Notes under the pieces: model-generated
Seen by the model: the letters and a program-made list of their open reading frames with translations, nothing else
Told to the model about the DNA's origin: nothing
The model's database searches: none
Shown: one piece after another, positions 1-7,692 of the stretch
Position numbering within the stretch: the first letter of the stretch is position 1
How the letters are laid out: each line of letters starts with the position of its first letter
NCBI GenBank assembly: GCA_023393635.1
Contig: JAEWKT010000011.1
Coordinates: 1-64,000 of the forward strand
DNA length: 64,000 bases
Reading direction: 5' to 3'
From: Pseudomonadota bacterium
Lineage (GTDB): Bacteria > Pseudomonadota > Gammaproteobacteria > Pseudomonadales > Moraxellaceae
Translations under genes and position numbers: made by a program

Positions 1-80
1 CATTTTATAACTATGCCAGACCTCATGCTGCTATGGATGGAAAAACACCCTATGAGCGATTGAAAGAAAAACTATGCTAA
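1..80 (+). CDS. C-terminal end of an IS transposase (partial)
   Basis: The reading frame from base 3 to the TAA at 78-80 encodes about 25 residues containing YNYARPHAAMDGKTPYERL, the tail of a DDE (rve-type) integrase core as found in IS481- and IS3-group transposases. The YNxxRPHxxxxxKTPxE pattern is diagnostic of this fold, although the catalytic residues lie upstream, outside the window. The rest of the element is to the left, so I cannot tell whether it is intact. The family assignment (IS481 or IS3 group) is an inference from the short tail. Confidence 0.8.
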   Translation, partial: FYNYARPHAAMDGKTPYERLKEKLC

Positions 81-118
81 AGTTATGATGTCAGCGGAAG
101 TGCTAGTATTCACACATA
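1..118 (+). mobile_element. Right end of an IS481/IS3-like insertion sequence
   Basis: The transposase tail stops at 80 and is followed by about 35 noncoding bases ending in TTCACACA near 111-118. Read inward from the other strand this gives TGTGTGAATACTAGC, which has the TG...CA polarity expected of an IS terminal inverted repeat. The left copy of the repeat is outside the window, so the exact boundary is an estimate. Confidence 0.4.
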
Positions 119-133
119 AAATTTATCACTCGT

Positions 134-484
134 TTAACTTTTTAGTTCTTTATAACTGTCTTCATCAAACCCCACTAAAATCTCATCCCCACTCACCAGC
201 ACAGGCCGCTTGATCATACTGGTATTATCTCTTAATGCCTGTAGGGTGTTTTGTGGGCTGGATAAAATATCGTCCTGCTGTTCAGGGCTTAATTTACGCC
301 ATGTCGTACCTTTTTTATTCAACAATACTTCAAGACCAACTTGATCTGCCCAATTTTGAAGTGTGTCTATATCAATTCCCTGTTTTTTATAATCATGAAA
401 CTCATACACCAGTTGTTGTGTATTTAACTGGTCAAAGGCCTTTTTCATGCTGCTGCAATTTTTAATTCCATAAATTTTAATCAT
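134..484 (-). CDS. ArsC/Spx-family reductase, YffB type
   Basis: This encodes a 116-residue thioredoxin-fold protein of the ArsC/Spx/YffB family (ArsC-like domain over nearly the whole length). The N-terminus MIKIYGIKNCSSMKKAFDQL carries the single active-site-like Cys10 followed by the family's basic helix, and the C-terminal part has the RPVLVSGDEILVGFDED segment typical of these small reductases. Length matches the family (110-120 residues). YffB proteins are glutathione-dependent thiol reductases of unknown physiological substrate, and a true arsenate reductase role is not supported. It stands alone between an IS end and a small RNA gene. The ribosome site before the ATG is weak. Confidence 0.85.
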   Translation of the reverse strand: MIKIYGIKNCSSMKKAFDQLNTQQLVYEFHDYKKQGIDIDTLQNWADQVGLEVLLNKKGTTWRKLSPEQQDDILSSPQNTLQALRDNTSMIKRPVLVSGDEILVGFDEDSYKELKS

Positions 485-627
485 GCCCGTTGTTCACTAT
501 AAAAATCAAAGACAAGGCAGTATAGGTTGCTGGCGATAAAGAAGCCAATGTTAAAGTTTTTATCGGGATGACGTTATGAAATCATGCAAAATATGACTTA
601 TAAAAATAGTTGTTAACCACAAAAGTA

Positions 628-788
628 GAAAACCCGCGCTTATATCATCCTGATAGCGCGGGTCTCAATTCTAACGTCCTGTCTTTTGCATCCATACAGC
701 ATTGTTATGTCTTACACCACAATGCCTTTTCATCCTACGGCAGTCCTTCCCTTTTGGTCATCCTGACCGACTTCCCTGTGCCGTAGAG
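628..788 (-). ncRNA. Rsm/Csr-type small RNA with eight GGA motifs
   Basis: No gene covers this stretch, but the minus strand holds a compact RNA-like unit of about 155 bases. It contains eight GGA triplets (complements at 773-775, 761-763, 748-750, 744-746, 733-735, 691-693, 677-679 and 648-650). Several sit in hairpin loops: GGTCAGGATGACC (756-768) is a perfect hairpin around GGA, and the terminator apex carries ATCAGGATGAT. An 8-bp stem pairs 779-786 with 735-742, and GCATTGT/ACAATGC forms another hairpin. It ends in a GC-rich terminator with a U run. GGA motifs in loops are the hallmark of CsrA/RsmA-sequestering RNAs (CsrB, RsmX/Y/Z). A GacA-box-like sequence lies about 65 bases upstream of the likely start. 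The 5' end is approximate, and the CsrA link is inference from motif architecture. Confidence 0.72.
629..662 (-). terminator. Rho-independent terminator of the Rsm-like RNA
   Basis: On the minus strand CCCGCGCT (655-662) pairs perfectly with AGCGCGGG (633-640), and the apical segment ATCAGGATGAT adds four more base pairs around a GGA triloop. Four T residues follow (629-632). The GC-rich 8-bp stem plus U run is a canonical intrinsic terminator on the minus strand only. Confidence 0.8.
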
Positions 789-840
789 CTATGATGCGTG
801 ATTTACTTTTGTTTGCAAAGAGTAAATTAACGTCATGTTC

Positions 841-858
841 TGTACGTTTTGGCTTACA
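841..858 (-). promoter_or_regulatory. GacA-box-like upstream activating sequence
   Basis: Read on the minus strand this is TGTAAGCCAAAACGTACA. The GacA upstream activating sequence of rsm RNA genes is TGTAAG-N6-CTTACA, so only one base of the two conserved half sites differs. The centre lies about 65 bases upstream of the predicted RNA start, the usual place for GacA boxes. A partly palindromic GTGAAC-AA-GTTCAC lies just farther upstream (861-874). A -35-like TTGCAA (813-818) and a weak -10 (CATCAT at 791-796) follow. Binding by GacA is inferred. Confidence 0.6.
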
Positions 859-903
859 AAATGTGAACAAGTTCACTCACTAAGCACTTTTATAACAAAT
901 TAT

Positions 904-1686
904 TTACAGTAAATAATCAATAATTACTGGGGCGTGATCACTAAAACGCGTCTCACGGTAAATGCTGACATCAGTTACTTTGTCTTTCCAGTCTGGTGAT
1001 ACCACGTGGTAATCAATGCGCCATCCCACGTTATTTGCCCAGGCTTGTCCGCGGTTTGACCACCACGAGTATTCATGCGCGTTCTGGTTTTTAACACGGA
1101 ATGCATCCACATAACCCAGCTCGTCATACAGGGTGTCCAGCCAGGCACGTTCGTGTGGCAGGACACCAGAATTTTTTTGGTTGCCTTTCCAGTTTTTAAT
1201 ATCAATTTCTTTATGCACAATATTGTAGTCGCCACAAATAATCACCGACTTACCTTGCCTGCGCCATTCCTGCAAATGCAGCAGCATTTCTTGTAGAAAG
1301 GTATCTTTGCGTGCCTGTGCTTCATCGCCGCTAGAGCCAGAGGGTAAATATAGCGAAGCCACAATAAATGGCGTGCCGTCAGGTTTATGAAACTCGGCAG
1401 CAGTAAATCGCCCCTGGGTGTCGCAAATATCAAATCCCAGCCCGTTATTAATGTTCACAAACGGTTGGCGACTATAAATGGCCGTGCCTGCATAGCCTGG
1501 TTTTTCGGCATGGCACAAATGCATATGCCAACCTGCTGGCTTGTGATCTTCTAGCCATTGATGCGGCTGCAAGCGGGTTTCCTGCATGCACACCACATCC
1601 GCCCCAGATATTTCTAGCCAGTCAAAAAAACCTTTGGCTGTTGCAGAGCGTAAGCCATTTAAATTAATTGACACCACCCGAAGCAT
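904..1686 (-). CDS. xthA: Exodeoxyribonuclease III / Crc-type protein
   Basis: This is an endonuclease/exonuclease/phosphatase-fold protein of 260 residues, cleaving DNA at abasic sites and degrading 3' ends. The start is placed at MLRVVSINLNGLRS, which is where the family begins; an upstream in-frame ATG at 1719 would add 11 residues. All catalytic motifs are present: NLNGLRS, QETRL (metal-binding Glu), GDYNIVHKEIDIKNW, WRIDYHVVSP and the terminal SDHAPV with the catalytic His. It lies divergent to pyrE, the position that the Crc catabolite regulator occupies in pseudomonads. Pseudomonas Crc has lost the catalytic residues, whereas this protein keeps them, so nuclease activity is expected. 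A Crc-like regulatory role is possible but not shown by the sequence. Confidence 0.9.
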   Translation of the reverse strand: MLRVVSINLNGLRSATAKGFFDWLEISGADVVCMQETRLQPHQWLEDHKPAGWHMHLCHAEKPGYAGTAIYSRQPFVNINNGLGFDICDTQGRFTAAEFHKPDGTPFIVASLYLPSGSSGDEAQARKDTFLQEMLLHLQEWRRQGKSVIICGDYNIVHKEIDIKNWKGNQKNSGVLPHERAWLDTLYDELGYVDAFRVKNQNAHEYSWWSNRGQAWANNVGWRIDYHVVSPDWKDKVTDVSIYRETRFSDHAPVIIDYLL

Positions 1687-1771
1687 TTTTGCCCCAGCGT
1701 TTAAATCCTTTGCTATCATGCCCGCTAATAACCCTCTTGCTATTCACTTTTAGATAAAACTGGAGCTTACC

Positions 1772-2422
1772 ATGTCATCCGTTCAGCCTTTTAGCCCGCA
1801 AACTTTGATCGAACTGGCTTTAAAGCGTGGCGTGCTCAAGTTTGGTGAGTTTACTTTAAAATCTGGCCGTGTTAGCCCTTATTTCTTTAATGCAGGCTTG
1901 CTGAATGATGGCGAAGCGCTGTCCACCCTTGCTGATGGCTATGCATCTACCTTAATGCGTTGCCAAGGGGTCAGTGTTATTTTTGGCCCTGCTTACAAGG
2001 GTATTCCACTGGTAGCGGCTACAGCGTCGACTTTATGGCAGCAACATGGCATCAGCGTCCCTTGGGGCTTTAATCGTAAGGAAGCCAAGGATCACGGCGA
2101 GGGCGGTATGCTGGTGGGTGCTGATGTTAAAGGCCAGCAGGTGTGGATTATTGATGATGTGATTACCGCGGGCACGGCCATTCGTGAAGTGGTCGATATT
2201 TTGCAAAAAGCAGGCGCAACGATTGCTGGAGTGTTGGTGGCACTTGATCGTCAGGAAAAAGGCAATGGTGAGTTGTCGGCCATTCAGGAAGTGGAGCAGC
2301 AATATAATATTCCTGTGCATGCGCTGATGACCATGCAGGATTTAATGGATTATTTAAAACAACATAACCGTAGTGATGATCTGGCAAAAATGCAGGATTA
2401 TCGGGCGAAGTATGGAATTTGA
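1772..2422 (+). CDS. pyrE: Orotate phosphoribosyltransferase
   Basis: PyrE (216 residues) joins orotate to PRPP to make orotidine 5'-phosphate in de novo pyrimidine synthesis, in the cytoplasm. The N-terminal FGEFTLKSGRVSPYFFNAG binds orotate. GPAYKGIPL and the flexible-loop FNRKEAKDHGEGG follow, and the PRPP-binding motif VWIIDDVITAGTAIREV is at about residues 123-140. Length matches bacterial PyrE. It is divergent from xthA with about 85 bases between the starts, which must hold both promoters. A weak hairpin follows the stop. Confidence 0.97.
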   Translation: MSSVQPFSPQTLIELALKRGVLKFGEFTLKSGRVSPYFFNAGLLNDGEALSTLADGYASTLMRCQGVSVIFGPAYKGIPLVAATASTLWQQHGISVPWGFNRKEAKDHGEGGMLVGADVKGQQVWIIDDVITAGTAIREVVDILQKAGATIAGVLVALDRQEKGNGELSAIQEVEQQYNIPVHALMTMQDLMDYLKQHNRSDDLAKMQDYRAKYGI

Positions 2423-2445
2423 TTTACTAAGTATTTGTTTTTCAT

Positions 2446-2471
2446 GGGAATATATTTATGGGTATATTCCC
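2446..2471 (+). terminator. AT-rich hairpin after pyrE
   Basis: GGGAATATA (2446-2454) and TATATTCCC (2463-2471) form a perfect 9-bp stem with an 8-base loop, followed by TTATTTAAT. It is placed correctly for a pyrE terminator, but the stem is AT-rich and the T run is broken. Confidence 0.5.
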
Positions 2472-2581
2472 TTATTTAATAGTAATTTTTATGCTTAAAA
2501 TAAACCATAGACAATTTTAAACCAAAAAATGCATGGTCTTCGCTATACTTGCTTATCTTTTAAAATTAGCGACAAAAAACA

Positions 2582-3544
2582 ATGCGCGTTCTTGTTGTCA
2601 TGGATCCAATCCAGCAAATTAACTTAAAAAAAGACACGACCATTGCCATGTTGTGGGCGGCCAAACGACGTGGTCATACTCTGGGTTATGCCTTGCAAAC
2701 TGATTTATTTATTGAACACGGTAAAGCCTTTGGCACCATTGCACCTTTGGATGTATTTGAAGACTATGCCGCGCGCGATGGCCAGTATTATAGCTTGGGT
2801 GAAAAACAGCGTGAATCACTGGCCAGTTATGACGTGATTTTGATGCGCAAAGACCCACCGTTTGACATGAATTTTTTGTACAGCACTTATATTTTAGAGC
2901 AAGCTGAACGCGAAGGCGCATGGGTGGTCAATAAGCCACAATCCTTACGTGATTGTAATGAAAAATTATTTGCCACCCAGTTTAGTGAGCTACAAGTACC
3001 CACATTGGTTACTTCGCAAGAACGCTTAATTCGTGAGTTTTTGGCACAACATCAAGATATTATTGTAAAGCCACTGGATGGTATGGGTGGCACTGGTATT
3101 TTTCGCTTAGCTGTGGGTAGTCCCAACGTGGGTTCAACCTTAGAAATGCTCACGGCATTGGGCACACAACCGATTATGGCACAGCGTTATATTCCTGAAA
3201 TTATTGATGGCGATAAACGCATTTTAATGATTAATGGCGAGCCTGTGCCGTATTGTCTGGCACGTATTCCACAAGCAGGTGAAACACGCGGTAATCTGGC
3301 TGCTGGCGGGCGCGGTGAAGCACGGCCATTAACGGATAAAGACCGTGAGATTGCGCTAAAAATTGGCCCAACCTTGCGTGAAAAAGGCTTGGTTTTTGTA
3401 GGCCTGGATGTGATTGGCGAGTATGTCACTGAGATCAACGTGACGAGCCCCACGTGCGTGCGTGAAATTGATGATCAGTTTGGCACTTCTATTGCAGATG
3501 ACTTGTTCAGTGTACTGGAACAAGGACGCTTTAATGCAGGTTGA
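2582..3544 (+). CDS. gshB: Glutathione synthetase
   Basis: GshB (320 residues) is an ATP-grasp ligase that adds glycine to gamma-glutamylcysteine, the last step of glutathione synthesis. The prokaryotic GshB N-terminal domain begins MRVLVVMDPIQQINLKKDTT, followed by the ATP-grasp domain with VKPLDGMGGTGIFR (glycine-rich loop, about residue 160), the GNLAAGGRGEARPLT segment, and the metal-binding ending VTEINVTSPTCVREID. Length equals the family norm. The downstream PhyH-type gene starts inside its last codons, so the two are probably cotranslated. Confidence 0.97.
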   Translation: MRVLVVMDPIQQINLKKDTTIAMLWAAKRRGHTLGYALQTDLFIEHGKAFGTIAPLDVFEDYAARDGQYYSLGEKQRESLASYDVILMRKDPPFDMNFLYSTYILEQAEREGAWVVNKPQSLRDCNEKLFATQFSELQVPTLVTSQERLIREFLAQHQDIIVKPLDGMGGTGIFRLAVGSPNVGSTLEMLTALGTQPIMAQRYIPEIIDGDKRILMINGEPVPYCLARIPQAGETRGNLAAGGRGEARPLTDKDREIALKIGPTLREKGLVFVGLDVIGEYVTEINVTSPTCVREIDDQFGTSIADDLFSVLEQGRFNAG

Positions 3545-4646
3545 GCGGCTTAAGCAGTTAAGGCAAACACTAAAACCTCTGCTTAAAGAATACCAAAGCA
3601 TCTTTGGGCAAAAACATGGCTGGATGAAAGTGCCGTTATGGACGCTGGCGGTGCTGAGTAGTGCCAGCTCGTTCGTGGATAATCCAGTATTGGGCAGTAG
3701 CGTGTTTAATCAGGCGGGCTTGCATGCATGGCGGGTTAAATTGGCTGCGCAATTGGCCGAGCGTCGGCGTGCTAAATTAGCCAAGCTGTTAAGTGCGGCA
3801 GAGGTAGAATTTTTCAAGAAACATGGTTTTATTATTAAAGAAAATTTTTTGCCTGATGATGCTTTTGCCTTGTTAGAACAAGAACTATTAAGCACAGAAT
3901 TGCCAGCACGGGAAACCCTGCAAGGCAACACAGTCACGCGGCGTATTCCTTTGGATTATCAGACCTTACCTAAATTACCCTATGCACAGCAGTTAATTGC
4001 ACAAACAAACTTACAGCATCTAATAAATTACGTGGGTTCGTTTAAGGTGCAGCCGATGCTCTATGTGCAAACCATTTTATCGCAAGTGCGTAAAGCCAGG
4101 GAAGATCCGCAAACCAGCCTACATGCAGATACTTTCCATTCCAGTGTCAAGGCATGGTTATTTTTAACCGATGTGGCGATTGATGAGGGCCCTTTCGTAT
4201 ATGTGCCAGGCTCACATCAATTAACCCCAGCTCGCTTAAACTGGGAAAAACAGCGTTCTATCAATGCGGCAACAGCTGATCGGATGAGTGCGCGTGGCTC
4301 GTTTCGAGTGAGTACGGCTGAGCTGGCGCAATTAGGATTGCCTGCGCCTAAGGCATTTGCAGTCACCAAGAACACTTTAGTCGTGGCAGATACCTTTGGT
4401 TTTCATGCACGCGGCAAAAGTAGCAGACCGACCACCCGTATTGAAGTGTGGGCATTTGCACGGCGTAATCCGTTTTTACCGTGGGTTGGCTGTGACCCCT
4501 TAGCCTTGCCTTTTTTGCAGGATAAAGTGATTCCATTGTATTGGTGGGCACTTGATCAATTGGAACAACGCGAGTGGCGAAAAAATCCGTGGCGTGCGGT
4601 GGGTCATTTACGGGCAGGCGATCCAGCACGTTTTACTCAAAAATAA
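3534..4646 (+). CDS. PhyH-type Fe(II)/2-oxoglutarate dioxygenase
   Basis: This 370-residue protein belongs to the phytanoyl-CoA dioxygenase superfamily. After an N-terminal helical part, the double-stranded beta helix shows the iron ligands His-x-Asp in SLHADTFHSS (about residue 196) and a distal His in GFHARGKSSRPTTR (about 290), with an Arg positioned to hold 2-oxoglutarate. GPFVYVPGSHQLT is typical of the family. I chose the ATG at 3534, preceded by AAGGA at 3522-3526 with a 7-base gap; a longer in-frame start at 3462 would lie deep within gshB. It overlaps gshB by 11 bases, implying translational coupling. The substrate is unknown; the C-terminal part may interact with another partner. 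Confidence 0.85.
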   Translation: MQVERLKQLRQTLKPLLKEYQSIFGQKHGWMKVPLWTLAVLSSASSFVDNPVLGSSVFNQAGLHAWRVKLAAQLAERRRAKLAKLLSAAEVEFFKKHGFIIKENFLPDDAFALLEQELLSTELPARETLQGNTVTRRIPLDYQTLPKLPYAQQLIAQTNLQHLINYVGSFKVQPMLYVQTILSQVRKAREDPQTSLHADTFHSSVKAWLFLTDVAIDEGPFVYVPGSHQLTPARLNWEKQRSINAATADRMSARGSFRVSTAELAQLGLPAPKAFAVTKNTLVVADTFGFHARGKSSRPTTRIEVWAFARRNPFLPWVGCDPLALPFLQDKVIPLYWWALDQLEQREWRKNPWRAVGHLRAGDPARFTQK

Positions 4647-4699
4647 GCTAAAAGTTGCAAAGCCATACAAAAATAGGGGCAAATGCACGTCTGGCTGGT

Positions 4700-4728
4700 T
4701 TTAGATCAGGCTGAAATAACGCTAGAAT
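4700..4728 (+). promoter_or_regulatory. Probable sigma-70 promoter for murG
   Basis: TTTAGA (4700-4705) and TAGAAT (4723-4728) are separated by 17 bases, 80 bases before the murG start. The -10 is five of six to consensus and the -35 is four of six. It lies in the only gap between the gshB pair and the dcw cluster. Confidence 0.45.
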
Positions 4729-4807
4729 ACGCCAGCAGTGCGCATTGGGAAATGCGGTGCAGTTGGCATGACGGATAAATGTGTAAAAGCATACATATAG
4801 GTGGGTT

Positions 4808-5947
4808 GTGGGTCAGGTGCGCGATAATCAGCAAGCAAATAAACAAACAGCTAAAATTAAAACAGTGATGGTCATGGCAGCAGGCACAGGCGGTCATGTA
4901 TTTCCTGCGCTGGCGGTGGCCGAAAAGCTGCGCGAACAGGGTATTGACGTTCACTGGCTGGCCACACGTGCAGGTATGGAGCATCGTCTGGTGGGCGCCA
5001 AAAATATCCCACTGCATCCTATTGATATTCAGGGCTTACGCGGCAATGGTGTTAAACGCTTGTTACTGGCTCCTTTTAAGATTATGCGTGCCACGTTGGC
5101 TGCCATGCGCTTAATGCGCAGTTTAAAAATTGATGCGGTGATTGGTTTTGGGGGTTATGTGGCAGGCCCTGGTGGCTTGGCTACGCGTTTGCTAGGTTTG
5201 CCGCTGGTGGTGCATGAGCAAAACGCCATTGCAGGCTTTACCAATACACAACTTGCCCGCATTGCACAGCTTGTACTGCAAGCATTTCCCAATACGTTTC
5301 CACCATCTTTTAAAATTAAAACCACAGGGAATCCTGTACGGCAGGATATTGCCTGCTTGCCTGATCCAGCCCAACGTTATGATCAGCGCGGTGACAGCCC
5401 GTTAAATGTCTTGGTAGTGGGTGGCTCTTTAGGCGCACAAGCCTTAAATGAGCGCGTACCAGAAGCACTAGCCTTATTAAATATGCCATTAAAGATTATG
5501 CACCAATGTGGCCAGCAACAGCTTGAAAGTACGCAGCAACGCTATGCTACTTTCAATAGCACTGGCTTAAGTGAAAATCAGCTTGATGTGCAGGTAGTGC
5601 CGTTTGTAGAAGACATGGCACAAGCCTATGCCACTGCCGATTTAATGATTTGCCGTGCTGGTGCCTTGACCGTGACTGAAGTAGCCACTGCGGGTGTGGC
5701 TGCGGTGTTTGTGCCATTGCCCAGTGCAGTAGATGACCATCAAACTGCCAATGCACGCTATTTGGCCGATCACGAGGCGGCAATTATCTGCCCACAATCC
5801 AGCTTAACCCCGCAAAGTTTACATCAAGCTCTGGCACCGCTTATGAACCGTCGCAGTTTAAAAAATATGGCCATCAAAGCCAAACAGCAAGCACATCCAC
5901 AGGCAACCCAGCAAGTAGTGGATTTGCTGCTGTCCTTAAATGATTAA
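4808..5947 (+). CDS. murG: UDP-GlcNAc:MurNAc-pentapeptide-lipid GlcNAc transferase
   Basis: MurG (up to 379 residues) converts lipid I to lipid II on the cytoplasmic face of the inner membrane. It has the GT-B fold with the N-terminal glycine loop MVMAAGTGGHVFPALAVAEKL, the second glycine loop GFGGYVAGPGG, HEQNAIAGFTN, and the C-terminal UDP-GlcNAc site with GGSLGAQALN and CRAGALTVTEVATAG. The chosen start is GTG at 4808; GTG at 4817 is an alternative, and neither has a strong ribosome site. Acinetobacter MurG also has a short extension before the glycine loop, which supports an early start. It opens the cluster murG-murC-ddl-ftsQ-ftsA-ftsZ-lpxC. Confidence 0.96.
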   Translation: MGQVRDNQQANKQTAKIKTVMVMAAGTGGHVFPALAVAEKLREQGIDVHWLATRAGMEHRLVGAKNIPLHPIDIQGLRGNGVKRLLLAPFKIMRATLAAMRLMRSLKIDAVIGFGGYVAGPGGLATRLLGLPLVVHEQNAIAGFTNTQLARIAQLVLQAFPNTFPPSFKIKTTGNPVRQDIACLPDPAQRYDQRGDSPLNVLVVGGSLGAQALNERVPEALALLNMPLKIMHQCGQQQLESTQQRYATFNSTGLSENQLDVQVVPFVEDMAQAYATADLMICRAGALTVTEVATAGVAAVFVPLPSAVDDHQTANARYLADHEAAIICPQSSLTPQSLHQALAPLMNRRSLKNMAIKAKQQAHPQATQQVVDLLLSLND

Positions 5948-5989
5948 GCCCTATTAATTTTTTGATATAAAACCAGTTTTGAGCTTTTT

Positions 5990-7453
5990 ATGACGTTATC
6001 TACTCTTGATTCCAAGCAAGCACATCAGTTGAATAAAGTGCCTGAAATGCGCCGTATTCGTCGTATTCATTTTGTGGGTATTGGTGGTGCAGGGATGTGT
6101 GGGATTGCCGAAGTTCTTAAAAATCAGGGTTATGAGATTTCTGGGTCAGATTTAAAACCCAGCAAAACCACTGAGCGTTTAAATCAGCAAGGCATCACGG
6201 TTTATTTTGGCCATCAAGCCAGTAATGTGGATGGCGCCGATGTGTTGGTGGTGTCTACCGCGATTGATCACGATAATCCTGAAGTGAAGCAGGCAATTAG
6301 TCAGCGTATTCCCGTCGTGCGTCGTGCTGAAATGCTGGGTGAACTCATGCGTTATCGGCATGGTATTGCGGTCGCAGGGACGCACGGTAAAACCACCACC
6401 ACCAGTTTGCTGACCTGTATGCTGGCCGAAGAAAACCTTGATCCGACTTATGTGATAGGTGGTTTGCTCAATCGTAGTGGGGTGAATGCAGCCCTGGGAG
6501 CCAGTCGTTATCTGGTGGCAGAAGCGGACGAAAGTGATGCGTCATTTTTATACCTGCAACCCATGGCAGCCATTGTCACTAATATTGATGCCGACCATAT
6601 GGAAACCTATGGCGGTAGTTTTGAAACCTTAAAAGACACCTTTATTCAATTTCTGCAAAAGCTGCCATTTTATGGTTTGGCAGTAGTATGTGGTGATGAT
6701 CCTGTGGTGCGTGAACTATTGCCGCGCATTGGCCGACCCGTATTAACCTATGGTTTTGATGCAGAAAATGATATTCGTGCAGTTGATGTTGAACAACGCG
6801 GCATGCAAACGCATTTTACCGTGCTGCGTAAAGACCGCGAACCATTAAACCTAACCATTAATCAGCCAGGTTTGCACAACGTGCTGAATGCCTTAGCTGC
6901 CATTGGCGTGGCTACCGATGAAGGCGTCTCTGATGCTGCCATCAGCCGTGCTTTAGAAAGCTTTGCTGGTGTTGGTCGCCGTTTTCAAATTTTGGGTGAT
7001 TTTGATTTTGCCGAAGGTGATCGTTCCATTAAGCTGGTGGATGATTATGGCCATCATCCACGCGAAGTAGAAGCAACCATTAAGGCCGCACGACAAAGTA
7101 ATCCAGACCGTCGATTGGTGATGCTGTTTCAGCCGCATCGCTTTACCCGTACCCGCGATTGTTTTGATGATTTTGTCGATGTACTGTCTACCGTAGATCA
7201 ATTGCTGTTACTCGAGGTTTATCCAGCAGGTGAAAAACCAATTGTTGGTGCTGATAGCCGCAGTCTGGCACGCAGCTTGCGTTTGCGCGGACATGTTGAA
7301 CCGATCCTGATTGATCCTGTCGAAGGCCAGCTGGCTGTAGTGTTACAAAATGTGTTAAAGCCAAATGATTTATTGCTGACTCAGGGCGCGGGCAACGTCG
7401 GTACTATTTCAGTGGAACTTGCGCAGCAAGGCTTGTATTTAAAGGCAAAATAG
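5990..7453 (+). CDS. murC: UDP-N-acetylmuramate--L-alanine ligase
   Basis: MurC (487 residues) adds L-alanine to UDP-MurNAc, the first step of the stem peptide. The three Mur ligase domains are visible: a Rossmann-like N-terminal domain with HFVGIGGAGMCGIAEVL, a central ATPase domain with P-loop AGTHGKTTTTSL (about residues 127-138) and EADESDASF, and a C-terminal domain with DDYGHHPREV and FQPHRFTRT. Length matches the family. It follows murG by 42 bases and is probably cotranscribed. The 240-base gap after it is unusual for a dcw cluster. Confidence 0.97.
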   Translation: MTLSTLDSKQAHQLNKVPEMRRIRRIHFVGIGGAGMCGIAEVLKNQGYEISGSDLKPSKTTERLNQQGITVYFGHQASNVDGADVLVVSTAIDHDNPEVKQAISQRIPVVRRAEMLGELMRYRHGIAVAGTHGKTTTTSLLTCMLAEENLDPTYVIGGLLNRSGVNAALGASRYLVAEADESDASFLYLQPMAAIVTNIDADHMETYGGSFETLKDTFIQFLQKLPFYGLAVVCGDDPVVRELLPRIGRPVLTYGFDAENDIRAVDVEQRGMQTHFTVLRKDREPLNLTINQPGLHNVLNALAAIGVATDEGVSDAAISRALESFAGVGRRFQILGDFDFAEGDRSIKLVDDYGHHPREVEATIKAARQSNPDRRLVMLFQPHRFTRTRDCFDDFVDVLSTVDQLLLLEVYPAGEKPIVGADSRSLARSLRLRGHVEPILIDPVEGQLAVVLQNVLKPNDLLLTQGAGNVGTISVELAQQGLYLKAK

Positions 7454-7692
7454 TCAATTCATGGCCGTTTTTGCCTGTTAATATGGCAGGCATAAACCCT
7501 GAAATACGGGTTTGCTGACGGACAGACTGTTTTTAGAAAAAATTTGGTCATTTGAAGGGATTTGTCTAACATGGCGTGCTGTTGCAATCAGACGCTCATG
7601 CTAGATTACAGCCTTACATGGTGCGATTAATTGACACTCTTTATATAGCGGTTAATCGTTAAAAAAAATATTTGCAAAGATGGACGTATGGC
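7454..7692 (+). other. Noncoding gap between murC and ddl
   Basis: No gene fits in this stretch. It contains two small hairpins, TGCCTG/CAGGCA near 7470-7495 and AAACCC/GGGTTT near 7496-7515, neither followed by a T run. A perfect -35 hexamer TTGACA lies at 7631-7636 with only a poor -10 (TTAATC at 7652-7657, spacing 15). A local promoter for ddl-ftsQ-ftsA is plausible but weakly supported. Confidence 0.35.

Noticed and set aside
485..900. CrcZ-like RNA near xthA/crc
   Set aside because: CrcZ-type RNAs carry CA-rich AAnAAnAA motifs, which are absent; GGA motifs fit Rsm RNAs instead.
3462..3533. Long N-terminal extension of the PhyH-type gene
   Set aside because: It lies wholly inside gshB in another frame, with no ribosome site; ATG 3534 has AAGGA.
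7470..7515. Two small hairpins after murC as a terminator
   Set aside because: Neither is followed by a T run, and the stems are only 6 bp.
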